Assembly (NCBI GenBank): GCA_034429215.1
Contig: DAOUGI010000060.1
Span: 1 to 32,126, forward strand
Direction of reading: 5' to 3'
DNA length: 32,126 bases
Source: JAFGOG01 sp034429215
GTDB taxonomy: Bacteria > Chloroflexota > Anaerolineae > JAAYZQ01
The notes beneath the pieces were generated by a model. That model ran no database searches. It saw nothing but the letters and a program-made list of their open reading frames with translations, and was not told the DNA's origin. Positions 14,453 to 22,164 of this stretch are shown here, one piece after another. Made by a program: the position numbers and the translations under genes. How positions within the stretch are numbered: the first letter of the stretch is position 1; each line of letters starts with the position of its first letter.

Positions 14453-15400
14453 GTGATGAATCTGGTCTTGCCAAAAATCGAAAGCGATCTTCAAACTAGG
14501 AACTATGGCCGCTTTGTGATTGGCCCCCTGGAAACAGGGTATGGCATTACATTAGGCAATGCACTGCGCCGAGTCCTGCTATCCTCCCTGGAAGGGGCGG
14601 CTATCACTTCGATCCTGGTCAGAGGCATCCATCACGAATTCTCGACCATCCCCCACGTCCGGGAAGACATGACCTCACTCCTCCTCAACCTCAAGCAGGT
14701 CCGCTTCACATTCCAGGATGATGAGGAAGAGACCGCCCGGATACGTCTCGACGTACAGGGGGAAGGCGTAGTCACAGCCGGCGACATCATCGCCCCGCCT
14801 ATCGTAGAAATAGTCAATCCCGAGGCCTACCTGCTGACCACCGATTCGGACGAAGCAGAGCTAGAAATCGAAATGACCGTTTCCAGGGGACGGGGCTATT
14901 CACCCGCTGAAGAACGAGGCAAGCTGCCGTTGGCCGAGATTCCCGTCGACGCCATCTTCAGCCCGGTTCGCAAAGTCAACTTTAAGGTCGAGCGGGCTCG
15001 CATCGGCCAGATCAGCGACCTGGATCGTCTCGTGCTCGAGATCTCGACCGACGGCTCCATCTTACCGGCTAAAGCGCTCAGCACAGCCGCCCAGATCCTG
15101 GCGCGCCACCTGACGCTGATCGCCGAGTTCGGCGATGTCGCCATGCCCATCGTGACTGGAGCCGAAGAGAGCCGCATTCCGGCGCGGATCGCCGAAGTCA
15201 ACATCGAGGATCTGGACCTGGGGGTGCGCTCCTACAACTGCCTCAAGCGGACCGGCATCACGAAAGTAGGCGAGATTCTGGAAAAACTGGAGAGAAGCGA
15301 AGAAGAGATCCTCTCCATTCGGAACTTTGGCCAGAAATCGCTGGACGAACTAAAGGAGAAACTGGCGGACAAAGGGTATTGGCCCTTGCCGGCGGAATAG
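14453..15400 (+). CDS. rpoA: DNA-directed RNA polymerase subunit alpha
   Basis: The alpha subunit dimer is the assembly platform of RNA polymerase. The 315-residue protein has the N-terminal domain with RFVIGPLETGYGITLGNALRRVLLSSLEGAAITSI and a C-terminal DNA-binding domain with NIEDLDLGVRSYNCLKRTGITKVGEIL and RNFGQKSLDELKEKL. The start may be GTG 14453 or ATG 14456; AGGGG (14441-14445) is 7 or 10 bases away respectively, slightly favouring GTG. It lies between rpsD and rplQ as in most bacteria. Confidence 0.97.
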   Translation: MMNLVLPKIESDLQTRNYGRFVIGPLETGYGITLGNALRRVLLSSLEGAAITSILVRGIHHEFSTIPHVREDMTSLLLNLKQVRFTFQDDEEETARIRLDVQGEGVVTAGDIIAPPIVEIVNPEAYLLTTDSDEAELEIEMTVSRGRGYSPAEERGKLPLAEIPVDAIFSPVRKVNFKVERARIGQISDLDRLVLEISTDGSILPAKALSTAAQILARHLTLIAEFGDVAMPIVTGAEESRIPARIAEVNIEDLDLGVRSYNCLKRTGITKVGEILEKLERSEEEILSIRNFGQKSLDELKEKLADKGYWPLPAE

Positions 15401-15411
15401 AGGACTAGAAA

Positions 15412-15909
15412 ATGAGACATGGTAGAGCAGGCCGCCACCTAAATCGGACGAGCGGCCAACGACGAGCGTTATACCGGAACCTTATGACAGAGCTGTTCCG
15501 CCACGAACAGATCACCACAACCGAAGCCAAGGCTAAAGCCGTCCGCCCTCTGGCCGAGCGGTTGGTCACGACCGCACGCAAAGGTCGGGCAGAGCGCGTA
15601 GTCGAGCTGGCCCAAGCGCGGAACATTGAACGACTGTCGGCCTGGTTCAGCCCGGAACGAGCAAAGCAGCTCATCGACTGTGTCGACCAGGGCAACAACG
15701 AAGCGTTGGAACGGATGGCCGGAGGCTTGTCCCTGCACGCGCGCCGGCAAGTGCTCGCCACACTGAGCGACAAACAGGTGGCCCACAAGCTGGTGGACGA
15801 GATTGCGCCCCGCTTTGAAGAGCGCCCAGGCGGATACACCCGCATATTCAAATTGGGCATGCGCAAAGGCGACGCAGCCGAAATGGCCGTGTTGGAACTG
15901 GTTGAGTGA
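15412..15909 (+). CDS. rplQ: 50S ribosomal protein L17 with internal insertion
   Basis: L17 lies near the tunnel exit. The start MRHGRAGRHLNRTSGQRRALYRNL and the end APRFEERPGGYTRIFKLGMRKGDAAEMAVLELVE are typical. At 165 residues it exceeds the common 115-130. The excess is at about residues 59-106, between TTARKG and LHARRQVLATLSD, and reads as charged, probably helical sequence rather than low complexity. The frame is continuous. Some bacterial L17 proteins do have longer middle regions, so this may be a lineage trait. Confidence 0.95.
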   Translation: MRHGRAGRHLNRTSGQRRALYRNLMTELFRHEQITTTEAKAKAVRPLAERLVTTARKGRAERVVELAQARNIERLSAWFSPERAKQLIDCVDQGNNEALERMAGGLSLHARRQVLATLSDKQVAHKLVDEIAPRFEERPGGYTRIFKLGMRKGDAAEMAVLELVE

Positions 15910-15962
15910 CAGAGCCGGTCCCTGACAGCCCGAAGGGCGGCAGGGCAAGGTAAAGAGGCAGA

Positions 15963-16787
15963 GTGACGGCGCGCTTCTGGGCTAAAGTCGAGTACGACGG
16001 CACAAATTTTGCCGGCTTTCAGCTTCAGGCCCAAGACCGGACCGTCCAAGGAGAGATTGAGCGAGCGCTACGGGAAGTCACAGGAGTCGAAACCAGGGTC
16101 ACAGGCGCCGGCCGGACTGATAGCGGCGTCCATGCCCGCGGACAGATCATAGCTTTCGACTCTGAGTGGCAGCACGAGCTGGCCGACTTGCACCGGGCAC
16201 TGAACGCAGTCCTGGCCGCCGATGTAGCGATTGTGCGGATAGGTTTGGCACCCGAGGGGTTTCATCCCCGTTTCGACGCAGTCAGCCGGACCTATCAGTA
16301 CACTCTGTTGGCCCAGCCGTGGCGCTCACCGTTGAACAGGCGCACAGCCTGGCAGGTACCCTATCAACTTGATATAGATCGCATGGCACAGGCCGGCCGT
16401 TGCCTGATTGGTACGCACGACTTTACCACCTTTGGCCGTCCGCCACAGGGTGAGAACCGCCGCCAGAAACGTGCGGCACAGGCAGTGCGCACCGTGACCC
16501 AGGCAGAGTGGCGCAGGGGCTCTGGCGAGTGGATGACTTTTGACATTACCGCCAACGCCTTCTTGTACCACATGGTACGCAGCCTGGTCGGCAGCCTGGT
16601 CCTGGTAGGCTCGGGGCAGCTCCCGGTGGACCAGTTCGAGGTAATGCTCCAGGCCCGGGATCCCAGCTTGTCAAAGCAGTTGGCCCCGGCGCACGGATTG
16701 TGTTTGATGCGAGTTGAGTATTCTAGTGCCGCGAGTCTTGAGCGGCCGGAAGCCGGATACCCGGCAAGTAAAGGAGCGATGCAGTGA
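15963..16787 (+). CDS. truA: tRNA pseudouridine(38-40) synthase
   Basis: TruA converts uridines 38-40 of the anticodon arm to pseudouridine. The 274-residue protein begins at GTG 15963, with AGAGG close upstream, and starts with WAKVEYDGTNFAGFQLQ. The catalytic aspartate is D53 in GAGRTDSGVHARGQ. Also typical are FHPRFDAVSRTYQYTL, the DFTTFGRP segment and NAFLYHMVRSLVG. A short tail of about 20 residues follows the family end. It overlaps rplM by four bases (GTGA). Confidence 0.95.
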   Translation: MTARFWAKVEYDGTNFAGFQLQAQDRTVQGEIERALREVTGVETRVTGAGRTDSGVHARGQIIAFDSEWQHELADLHRALNAVLAADVAIVRIGLAPEGFHPRFDAVSRTYQYTLLAQPWRSPLNRRTAWQVPYQLDIDRMAQAGRCLIGTHDFTTFGRPPQGENRRQKRAAQAVRTVTQAEWRRGSGEWMTFDITANAFLYHMVRSLVGSLVLVGSGQLPVDQFEVMLQARDPSLSKQLAPAHGLCLMRVEYSSAASLERPEAGYPASKGAMQ

Positions 16788-17212
16788 GAACATTTACTGC
16801 CAAAACAGCAGAAATCAAGCGGGAATGGTACGTCGTGGATGCACAGGGTCAGACACTGGGACGCCTGGCATCCAAGATTGCCCCGATCCTGAAGGGCAAG
16901 CACAAGCCGACCTACACCCCACACCTCGACTGCGGTGACTTTGTCATCGTCATCAACGTCGACAAGGTGCAGGTTACCGGGCGCAAGCTTGACCAAAAGT
17001 TCTATTACCGGCATTCGGAGTATCCGGGCGGATTGAAGAGCATCAGCCTGCGCGACCAGCTGGACCAGCATCCTGACCGTGTCCTCATGGCAGCGGTCAA
17101 AGGCATGCTGCCTAAGAACAGGTTGGGCCGGCAGATGATCAAGAAGCTGAAACTGTACGCCGGTGAGGGCCACCCTCACCAGGCCCAGCAGCCCAAATCG
17201 CTGCCCCTGTAG
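16784..17212 (+). CDS. rplM: 50S ribosomal protein L13
   Basis: A 142-residue L13, an early 50S assembly protein. It starts MRTFTAKTAEIKREWYVVDAQGQTLGRLASKIAPILKGKHKPTYTPHLDCGD and has KFYYRHSEYPGGLKSISL and AVKGMLPKNRLGRQMIKKLKLY. The start codon is GTG, within the end of truA, with AAGGAG seven bases upstream at 16770-16775. L13 and S9 are almost always adjacent. Confidence 0.96.
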   Translation: MRTFTAKTAEIKREWYVVDAQGQTLGRLASKIAPILKGKHKPTYTPHLDCGDFVIVINVDKVQVTGRKLDQKFYYRHSEYPGGLKSISLRDQLDQHPDRVLMAAVKGMLPKNRLGRQMIKKLKLYAGEGHPHQAQQPKSLPL

Positions 17213-17247
17213 AAACTCCCGGCCTATCGCGTCGGGAAGGAGGATTT

Positions 17248-17643
17248 ATGAGTGAAGTTCGCTATTATGAGGGAATAGGACGGCGCAAACGAGCCACCGC
17301 CCGCGTGCGCCTCTACCCTGGTGATGGGCAGATCGCCATCAACGACAAGCCTTTGGACCAGTACTTTGGGCGCTTTCAGGATCAGCAGCAGGCCGTCGAG
17401 CCGCTCAAGCTCACCAACAACGAAGGGCGCTACAACCTGATGGCCGTCGTCAAAGGCGGCGGCATAACCGGTCAGGCCCAGGCCATTCGTCAGGGCCTGG
17501 CTCGCGCCCTGCAGATCGTCGATCCTGAATTGCGAGCCATGCTCCGCGAGGCAGGCTTCCTTACCCGTGACTCGCGAGAGAAGGAACGCAAGAAAGTCGG
17601 CCTCAAGAAAGCGCGAAAGGCGCCGCAGTACACCAAGCGCTAG
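17248..17643 (+). CDS. rpsI: 30S ribosomal protein S9
   Basis: A 131-residue S9 whose C-terminal tail reaches the P-site tRNA. It starts with VRYYEGIGRRKRATARVRLYPGDG and ends RDSREKERKKVGLKKARKAPQYTKR, the invariant SKR-like tail with TKR here. GGGAAGGAGG precedes the ATG. It is the last gene of the translation block; a large inverted repeat begins 31 bases downstream. Confidence 0.96.
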   Translation: MSEVRYYEGIGRRKRATARVRLYPGDGQIAINDKPLDQYFGRFQDQQQAVEPLKLTNNEGRYNLMAVVKGGGITGQAQAIRQGLARALQIVDPELRAMLREAGFLTRDSREKERKKVGLKKARKAPQYTKR

Positions 17644-17674
17644 GCAGTTTTCCGCTTTTCCATTATGGACAAGA

Positions 17675-17723
17675 CCTGTATCCATGACTTGGCCCCAGGG
17701 GGGTGCCAGGTCATGGATACAGG
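17675..17723 (+). terminator. Large hairpin after rpsI, candidate end of the ribosomal operon
   Basis: Perfect 14-bp arms CCTGTATCCATGAC (17675-17688) and GTCATGGATACAGG (17710-17723) are extended inward by TGGC/GCCA and CCC/GGG after one T-G wobble. The arrangement fits a transcript-ending hairpin between rpsI and the next promoter. No U-run follows on the plus strand, so it may act with Rho, stabilise the 3' end, or be a dispersed palindrome. Confidence 0.5.
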
Positions 17724-17765
17724 CAATTTACAAGTTAGTGGAGATCAACGGCCACCCTTTCCCCA

Positions 17766-17786
17766 TCCCGGCCCATCAGGCCGGGA
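17766..17786 (+). repeat. TCCCGGCC hairpin, second copy
   Basis: TCCCGGCC (17766-17773) pairs with GGCCGGGA (17779-17786) over CATCA. Nearly the same 21-base hairpin lies at 584-604 ahead of rplC. It ends six bases before the -35 box of the next gene. Confidence 0.5.
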
Positions 17787-17792
17787 CTAATA

Positions 17793-17821
17793 TTGCCAAT
17801 TGACAAGAAAACTGGTATAAT
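17793..17821 (+). promoter_or_regulatory. Sigma-70-type promoter for a leaderless transcript
   Basis: TTGCCA (17793-17798), a 17-base spacer and a perfect TATAAT (17816-17821) are seen. The expected transcription start, 6-8 bases beyond the -10 box, falls on or next to the ATG at 17828. There is no Shine-Dalgarno sequence in between. The alternative TTGACA at 17800 is only 10 bases from the -10 box and is unsuitable. Confidence 0.75.
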
Positions 17822-17827
17822 ATAGCT

Positions 17828-20800
17828 ATGTGGGCGTTCTTCGAGGTCAGCAAGATCTTGAGTTCTCCCTTGGGCAGCCTGGTTTACCACCTGCTCCTGC
17901 TTCTCATCATTGAAGCAGCTCTGGGCATGGCCTGGGAGGAGTGGCGGCGCACCCGGCGCGGCCTGGCTCAGCGTCTCCTGATCGGCTTTGGCGGCCTGGG
18001 GCTGGTCCGTTTGGTCTACCTCATCGCAGCGGTCTTGGCCATGACCGGCTGGGTCGACCGGACTTTTCTCCTGCCTCCTTTCGAGCGTTTCGCCGACACC
18101 GCCAGCCTTGCCCTGCTCGCCTGGGCGTTAGCCCCTGCACCATCGGCAAGCAAAGCAGTTCCAGGATCGTCGCCCGGCTCGGCGCCCCTTGCCGCAGTGG
18201 GTGTCGCACGCTTGTGGCGGCCACGGGCCTGGCGGCCGCGGACATGGAACCTGTTATTGACTGCTAACCTTGTCCTGTCCATAGCCGCGTGCGTCGCCGC
18301 CATCGTCCTGTGGGGACGAGAGCTGGCTGCGAACCCTGGCCTCGATTATAACCTGCCCTGGCAGGCCATCGTCTGGAGCGGCTGGCAGATTGGCCTCGCC
18401 CTCCTTCTTGGGCTGGCCGCAAGCGCAGCGGGCTCTGACCGGGAGGGAAGCTGGGTTATGCCCTTCCTGGCCGTCGTCGTCATCCTCGCCGGCCGGATCC
18501 TCCAGATGCTCTCCGGCTTGGGCATCGTCTCCACGATGGCCACACCCCACCTGCCTGCCTGGGATCGCCTGTCCAACCTGATCGCCTATATCCTCCTCAT
18601 CATCGCCCTCTACCAGAACATCGTCGTCGGACTGCGCCTTCGCAGCCGGCAATTCCAGGCCATCAGCCAGGCTTCTATGGATCAGATCAAGAGCCTTCTC
18701 TTCCTATTCGAGGCCGGCCGTGAGATCTCTGGCTCCCTGGACCTGCCCACCGTCCTTGACAACGCCGCCCAGGGCATAGCCCGTGCCCTCGACGCCGACC
18801 AATGCGCCATCGCCTTCCCCCAAGACAACGATCCCGGCCAGATGCGCCTCGCAGCCATATACAACCCTGCCCGCCACGGACGTGGCGAAGGCGTCGCCTT
18901 TCCGCTCGACTACCAGCTTGCCGTCCACCAGGCGATGCGCCGCAAGCGCTACGTCATCGTCGAAGAGGCAGACAACGTCCAGCTCAAAGTTCTATTTGCC
19001 CTCTTGGGATCGAGTGACATCGGTCCTCTGCTGATCCAACCGCTCCTGTCCCAAAACGAAGCGATCGGTGCCATCATCGTCGGCAACTCGCGCTCTCGGC
19101 GACCCTTTACCCCCAACGAAGCCAAGCTGTGCCAGTCGATGGCCGATCAGGTCGTTGGCGCTATCCAAAACGCCCGTCAATACCAGGCCCTACAGGCTCA
19201 AAGCGCAGAAACGGGCCGGGCATTAGCCGACGAGCACCGCGCCACCCAGCAAGCCAGAGCCCAGACCCAGGAGCTGGCCGACCGGCTGACCACCCTCCAG
19301 GCCGAAACAGAAGAAATCCGCCGTCGCGAGCAGAACGCGCGTGAAGCCCGCAACGCACTAGAGATCAAGCTCGTCAGCAGCCGGGCCGAGAGCGAGTCGT
19401 TGACCGACCGGCTGTCGATGCTTGAGAGCGACCTGGCCCAAGCCCATGCCAACACCGAAGCCCAGCTGAGCTGGCACAAGATGGAGCTTGCCCGCCAGGA
19501 AGCCGCGTGGCACGAGGCCCTTCAGGCCCAGGAACGCCTAAACGCCATCTTGTACAACATGACCGCCGGTCTCATCATCGCCGATCGCGAGTGCCGCATC
19601 GTCGAGGCCAACGTGGCATCTGAAATCCTGCTCGACCGCGACACCGAGCAGCTCAAGGGCGCCAACCTGGCGACATTAAGCGACGACCCACGGTGGAAGC
19701 AGGCCGTCCTCACCGCCAGTGGCGGCGACGCCCCGGCCGTCAGGATCACCATCAGCGTGGGAGACAACAGCCTGCTATGCGACCTGGCCCCTATCCCCGG
19801 CACCGAAGAAGGCCAAGACCTTGCCGAGGGGATCGTCGTTGTCATGCAGGATGTCTCGGCCGAGATGGATGAATCCAAGAACCGCGGCCAGGTCATTGCC
19901 CAGATCGCATCCAAAGCACAGGAGCTGCAGAGCTCGTTGGCGACCGCCGCCAACTATGCCAACCTGGTCCTGAGTGACATGGCAATTCCGGCAACGACAT
20001 CCTCCGAGAAGCAGCGGCCTGGGGCGCAGGCACAGCGGGAAGCCGCAGGCACGGCCAGTGGGATGCAGCGAGGCGCGGCGAGCGAGGCAAGCACCGACCA
20101 AAGGGAGTCGTGGAGCGTCGGTTCCGCCGACGCACCGCCAGGGGAGCAGACAACCAGCGCCACGGGGCACAAGTTCCTGCTGCGCCTCAGAACCAGCGTC
20201 GAGCGGACGGCCCAGATGGCAGATGATCTGGTACACCTGTCCACCGGCTCGCCGCCGCGCTACCGGTCCGCCGGCCAGAAGGAAGCCGGTAGCGACCGGA
20301 GGGGGTCGCAGGACATCAGCGAAGCGGACAGATCGCTGGCGGAGTGGACAGACGTCAACCATCTCATCGAGACGGCAGTAGCCGACTCTCAGCCTCAGCT
20401 TGAGGACAAGGCCCTCGTTTTGGACCTGGACGTGCCCAACAGACTGCCTGCTGTCAAGGTCAACCAGGATGACCTGCGCCAGATCATGGCCAACCTGCTG
20501 CTCAATGCCTGCCTCGTTTCGCCCATGGGCGGGCGCATCCAGGTACAAGCAAGCCACTCTAGCGGGCAACTGGCGCAGCCAAGCCGGCATGACTCGCCTG
20601 TGCCGCATGCCCCTGGCGGCAATGGGAACTCGTTTGTCATCATCTCGGTCCGAGATTGGGGCGGCGGCCTGCCGGTCGAAGCCCTGGGCCAAGTCTTTGA
20701 CCAGGCTCGCCCGGATCGGACGCCACAGGGTCTCGGCGCTTCTGGCGCTGACCTGGCGCTGGTCAAAACCCTCGTCGAGTCGCAGCGGGGTCACGTCTGG

Positions 20801-20866
20801 GTGGAAACAGAGAGCGGAGTAGGCACCACCTTCACCCTGGCCTTGCCCATTGAGAAGCACGGATAG
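17828..20866 (+). CDS. Membrane sensor histidine kinase-like protein (GAF-PAS-HATPase), phosphoacceptor site degenerate
   Basis: A 1012-residue protein. About seven hydrophobic segments occupy residues 15-270. A GAF-like domain follows (about 290-450), then a long coiled coil (about 453-570), a PAS-like domain (about 571-675), a dimerisation region (about 680-805) and a HATPase_c domain (about 842-1008). The HATPase shows the N box QIMANLLLNAC, a G1 box DWGGG, an F-box-like VFD and a G2 region GLGASGADLALVKTLVE. In the dimerisation region the helix expected to read SHELRTPL is AQELQSSL (residues 697-704), so the phosphorylated His appears to be Gln. About 64 low-complexity residues separate its two helices. 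It may be a pseudokinase or an ATP-binding scaffold. No response regulator is nearby. It overlaps the LysM gene by one base. Confidence 0.85.
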   Translation: MWAFFEVSKILSSPLGSLVYHLLLLLIIEAALGMAWEEWRRTRRGLAQRLLIGFGGLGLVRLVYLIAAVLAMTGWVDRTFLLPPFERFADTASLALLAWALAPAPSASKAVPGSSPGSAPLAAVGVARLWRPRAWRPRTWNLLLTANLVLSIAACVAAIVLWGRELAANPGLDYNLPWQAIVWSGWQIGLALLLGLAASAAGSDREGSWVMPFLAVVVILAGRILQMLSGLGIVSTMATPHLPAWDRLSNLIAYILLIIALYQNIVVGLRLRSRQFQAISQASMDQIKSLLFLFEAGREISGSLDLPTVLDNAAQGIARALDADQCAIAFPQDNDPGQMRLAAIYNPARHGRGEGVAFPLDYQLAVHQAMRRKRYVIVEEADNVQLKVLFALLGSSDIGPLLIQPLLSQNEAIGAIIVGNSRSRRPFTPNEAKLCQSMADQVVGAIQNARQYQALQAQSAETGRALADEHRATQQARAQTQELADRLTTLQAETEEIRRREQNAREARNALEIKLVSSRAESESLTDRLSMLESDLAQAHANTEAQLSWHKMELARQEAAWHEALQAQERLNAILYNMTAGLIIADRECRIVEANVASEILLDRDTEQLKGANLATLSDDPRWKQAVLTASGGDAPAVRITISVGDNSLLCDLAPIPGTEEGQDLAEGIVVVMQDVSAEMDESKNRGQVIAQIASKAQELQSSLATAANYANLVLSDMAIPATTSSEKQRPGAQAQREAAGTASGMQRGAASEASTDQRESWSVGSADAPPGEQTTSATGHKFLLRLRTSVERTAQMADDLVHLSTGSPPRYRSAGQKEAGSDRRGSQDISEADRSLAEWTDVNHLIETAVADSQPQLEDKALVLDLDVPNRLPAVKVNQDDLRQIMANLLLNACLVSPMGGRIQVQASHSSGQLAQPSRHDSPVPHAPGGNGNSFVIISVRDWGGGLPVEALGQVFDQARPDRTPQGLGASGADLALVKTLVESQRGHVWVETESGVGTTFTLALPIEKHG

Positions 20867-22011
20867 TGATGCAGCCCGGAGCCAAAGGAATCCCAGCCGC
20901 CAAAGTGGAAGACCAGGGCAGTCCTCACGCCGCGACCGAAGAGAATGAGAGGATGGTCACCTTTGACGACGGCACAGCCCTGGATGATGCCGGCCGCCAA
21001 TCGTCAGCTCACTGGCTTAAACCATTCCTCGGCGGGCTGTTCGCGACTGCCCTCGTCATCCTGACCCTGGCAGCAGCAGCCATCCTAGGCGCACAGGAGG
21101 GCTTGCTGGTGGCCGATGCGGGGCGAGCGCAAAGCACGGCAGCCCCGTCCCTTGTGCCGCCCACTTCCGGCGGCCTGGCCATGCCCAGCGCGACGCGCGC
21201 CCCTACCGCTACCCCCGCCCCATCTTTGACGCCATCGCCCACCCCGACCGGACTACCCGCGGTCTCTTGCCCTATGCCACCCGGTTGGCAGCGGCACACC
21301 GTGCAGTCGGGCGAGACGCTGACCACGATCGCCGCCCGCTATGGCACGAGCGGGGCCTTGTTAGAGCGGCTCAACTGCCTGCAGAGCACAGCCCTCCACC
21401 AGGGACAGATCCTCTACGTGCCCGGCAGCGTGACCAAAACCGCGACCGCCACGAGCAAGCCCAGTTGTCGCAAGCGGACCGACTGGGTCACCTACATCGT
21501 CAAGCAGGGAGATACTCTCAGTAGCATCGCCAGAAGTGTAAACATCTCGGTCGACACGCTCAAGCGGGGTAACTGTCTGCTGAGTGACAAGATCTATGCC
21601 GGGCAGGAGCTGCTGGTACCTTACACCCCGTGGCCAACCCGGACGCCCACTCGCACGGCCACGCGGACACCGACCAAGACGCCGACCCATACGCCGACCG
21701 GCACACCGCCGACTGATACGCCGACCCCAACACCAACCTCTACACCGACTGTCACGCCGACCGGCACACCGCCGACCGATACACCCACCCCGCCGGTGAC
21801 CGACACGCCTACCCCGCCGCCGAGCGACACGCCTACCCCGCCGCCGACCGATACGCCTACCCCACCGCCGAGCGACACGCCCATCCCACCGCCGAGCGAC
21901 ACGCCTGTCCCACCGCCGAGCGACACGCCCGTTCCACCGCCGAGCGATACGCCTGTCCCGCCGCCGAGCGATACGCCCATCCCGCCGCCGAGCGACACGC
22001 CGGGCCCGTGA
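20866..22011 (+). CDS. Membrane-anchored protein with two LysM domains and Pro-rich repeat tail
   Basis: A 381-residue protein starting at GTG 20866 (sharing a base with the kinase stop) or ATG 20869. A cytoplasmic N-terminal segment of about 50 residues, a membrane helix (about 53-75) and a TPTPSP linker lead to two LysM peptidoglycan-binding domains at about 143-187 and 209-252. Both contain the pattern V-(K/Q)-(Q/S)-G-(E/D)-T-L and GQ-LxVP. Four cysteines (135, 171, 201, 237) lie around them. The tail is a Thr/Pro region ending in about nine copies of an 8-residue (S/T)DTP(T/V/I)PPP unit. It probably binds the cell wall and may present a wall signal to the overlapping kinase-like gene. Confidence 0.88.
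   Translation: MMQPGAKGIPAAKVEDQGSPHAATEENERMVTFDDGTALDDAGRQSSAHWLKPFLGGLFATALVILTLAAAAILGAQEGLLVADAGRAQSTAAPSLVPPTSGGLAMPSATRAPTATPAPSLTPSPTPTGLPAVSCPMPPGWQRHTVQSGETLTTIAARYGTSGALLERLNCLQSTALHQGQILYVPGSVTKTATATSKPSCRKRTDWVTYIVKQGDTLSSIARSVNISVDTLKRGNCLLSDKIYAGQELLVPYTPWPTRTPTRTATRTPTKTPTHTPTGTPPTDTPTPTPTSTPTVTPTGTPPTDTPTPPVTDTPTPPPSDTPTPPPTDTPTPPPSDTPIPPPSDTPVPPPSDTPVPPPSDTPVPPPSDTPIPPPSDTPGP
21775..22008 (+). repeat. 24-bp tandem repeat encoding (S/T)DTPxPPP
   Basis: About nine and three-quarter in-frame units of 24 bases fill the 3' end of the LysM gene, from codon 304 to the stop. The core is CCGCCGAGCGACACGCC with T, V or I at the variable codon. The first units use ACC GAT, the later ones AGC GAC or GAT. 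A unit length divisible by three allows copy-number change without loss of frame. Confidence 0.85.
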
Positions 22012-22164
22012 CCTGAGCCAGCACTTTTGACACCCATCCCATAGTGCGCTCGTAGGAACCGACTTGCAGCGGCCGGCAAAACTGTCATAGGGTGACACGC
22101 TTCATGGTTTTGTCAGGCACTCTGGTTCCGCCTGCGCGTTTGCGCATTTCAAAGGATCTGATGC

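Noticed and set aside
17800..17821. TTGACA with TATAAT ahead of the kinase gene
   Set aside because: The spacer is only 10 bases, too short for sigma-70; TTGCCA at 17793 gives 17 bases.
19775..20860. 361-codon minus-strand frame opposite the kinase ATPase region
   Set aside because: Shadow of the real coding strand; no motif, and the region encodes N and G boxes on the plus strand.
21775..22008. CRISPR-like regular repeat
   Set aside because: Units are contiguous, lie in frame within a protein and have no spacers.
22027..22055. TTGACA at about 22027 as promoter of the small lipoprotein gene
   Set aside because: At 17 bases downstream the -10 position reads TCGTAG, too weak to claim.
22009..22060. 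Possible frameshift truncating the LysM protein
   Set aside because: The repeat pattern does not continue in any frame after the stop, so the end appears genuine.
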